A DNA stretch of 64,000 nt from Rhabdornis inornatus (taxonomy: Eukaryota; Chordata; Aves; Passeriformes; Rhabdornithidae). This document shows positions 63,101 to 64,000 of the stretch, piece after piece. The number at the start of each line of letters is the position of its first letter. Positions within the stretch are counted from its first letter, which is position 1. Under the pieces are notes generated by a model. The model was not told the DNA's origin, did not search any database, and was given only the letters and a program-made list of their open reading frames with translations. A program made the translations under genes and the position numbers. Location of the stretch: the NCBI GenBank assembly GCA_013397075.1, contig VWZS01003373.1, positions 2,364,471-2,428,470 on the forward strand, given 5' to 3'.

Positions 63101-63369
63101 CTCTAGGCTCTGGAATTGGAACATGGCCGTGGTTCTCCTCTTGCTGTGTCCACGGATGTTGATGGACCCTGTTACTGACATTCAGTTCTGCTTGCCCGTG
63201 GTCAGATATTGTGGTGTGGCACCCAATGATGAGGGCACTGCCCTCCCTGGGGGCTGACTCAGCACAGCTCACTGTCCTCACAGAGCAATCCTGCTCCTGC
63301 TGCTTCTCTCAGCACAGACAACTTTCCACCCAAAATATTGCCTGGTTACTCAGCTTATAGCTCTCCAGT
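57130..63369. other. Downstream of OVALY: no gene recognised
   Basis: No serpin exon (no MGSI-type exon 2, no exon 8 motif) and no ovalbumin-type promoter were seen, so the ovalbumin gene is not here. A TATAAAAG at 61598-61605 followed by AATAAA at 61650-61655 gives a compact LTR-like arrangement. From about 61,800 to 63,260 the sequence is C/T-rich and GC-rich, which produces long but unconvincing open frames (up to 191 codons at 62682-63257). Confidence 0.5.
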
Positions 63370-63620
63370 ATGACTACAAGTTTATTCTGAGAGAACATCC
63401 TGAAGGCCTCACTCAAGTCAGGTGTACAACATCCTCTGCTCTCCCTTTGTTTATACAACAAGCTGTCTCATCCTAGACGCCAATGGTGTTTACCAGGAGA
63501 GATTTATCCTTGGTAAATCTGTGTTGGTTTTTGCCATCGTCTTTTATTCCTTCCTGTGTTTCAAAATGTTCCCAGGAGGCTTTGCTTGGAAGCCTTCTCC
63601 TGGGATTTGAGCTTGAATAC
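63370..63620 (-). mobile_element. CR1 LINE fragment, reverse orientation
   Basis: The + strand shows degraded reverse-complement CR1 reverse-transcriptase sequence. 'gaaggcctcactcaagtcagg' and 'gtacaacatcc' resemble the common 'aaggccttactgaagtccagg' and 'gacaacatcc' phrases, followed by a 'ttggtaaatctgtgttgg' counterpart of 'ttggtgaatccatgctga'. Its limits are approximate. Confidence 0.55.
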
Positions 63621-64000
63621 AACTGTACAGCAGGGCATTAGTGACCCACATAGTACTTGACAGGAGAAGGCACAGGCCTGAGCTTGCCAAGTGTGGAGGT
63701 TGGCTCCCCATCCTGTGCTGGCCTGCACATCGCCCTGGGCTGCAGCACGAACTTTGTGTCCAAGTCAGAAGGGAGGAACCTGTAGGTGTGAGTGATTTGG
63801 CATGAATGACTGCATCCCCTGTATCCATGCATTTATCATAAAGTAAAGAAGCAAATTTTCATGTGAACATTCTTCTGTTTCTCAGAAGAAATTAATTGTT
63901 TTCTTCTTTAAAAATTCCTGCATGAGCTCCAAAGACCAAAGTGTCAGTGAACACCTATCTCCGTGGATGGAGATATGTGAATGGCACTGCATGCCATTCC

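Noticed and set aside
62682..63257. 191-codon + frame near the window end
   Set aside because: It lies in C/T-rich, GC-rich sequence where stop codons are rare. The Ser/Pro/Cys-rich translation matches nothing, and overlapping frames are also open.

Overview
This is vertebrate, almost certainly avian, genomic DNA. It holds multi-exon genes with GT-AG introns, fragments of chicken-repeat-1 (CR1) LINEs including one with the typical 3' end, and two genes that match the bird-specific ovalbumin-related serpins X and Y. The window is part of the clade B serpin (ov-serpin) cluster, and every intact gene is on the + strand. I cannot name the species.

Layout. 1-9.0 kb: no recognisable gene. 9.0-13.7 kb: a complete SERPINB12 coding region (7 coding exons, about 416 aa) with a conserved Arg-Ser scissile bond. 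About 17.0-17.2 kb: a decayed last-exon fragment of another ov-serpin. 17.2-26.8 kb: non-coding, with weak repeat traces. 26.9-30.6 kb: a complete clade B serpin of about 397 aa that I cannot assign firmly (SERPINB11/SERPINB3-like), with an unusual Leu-Cys-Cys reactive centre. 36.3-43.8 kb: ovalbumin-related gene X (OVALX, SERPINB14C), with a recognisable promoter and non-coding exon 1. 44.4-46.9 kb: two CR1 elements in opposite orientation. 50.7-57.1 kb: ovalbumin-related gene Y (OVALY, SERPINB14B), with a TATA-type promoter and exon 1 that resemble the chicken ovalbumin promoter. 57.1-64 kb: no serpin exon; a CR1 fragment lies near the end. The ovalbumin gene itself, which lies just downstream of Y in chicken, is not in this window.

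All four intact genes share one exon plan: a 168-nt first coding exon, a variable CD-loop exon, a 129-132-nt exon, then 118, 143, 156-171 and about 400 nt. They therefore descend from one ancestor by tandem duplication. OVALX and OVALY are much closer to each other at the 3' end than elsewhere. Exon 7 with its flanking introns, and exon 8 with the start of the 3' UTR, are almost identical, while exons 2-6 have diverged. The exception inside exon 8 is a 36-nt island encoding P12-P1 of the reactive-centre loop. That pattern (recent gene conversion sparing or followed by diversification of the loop) is the most interesting signal here. SERPINB12 has the features of a working trypsin-like protease inhibitor. 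X and Y have ovalbumin-type non-inhibitory hinges and are expected to be oviduct/egg proteins under steroid control, which fits the nuclear-receptor-like sites seen near their promoters.
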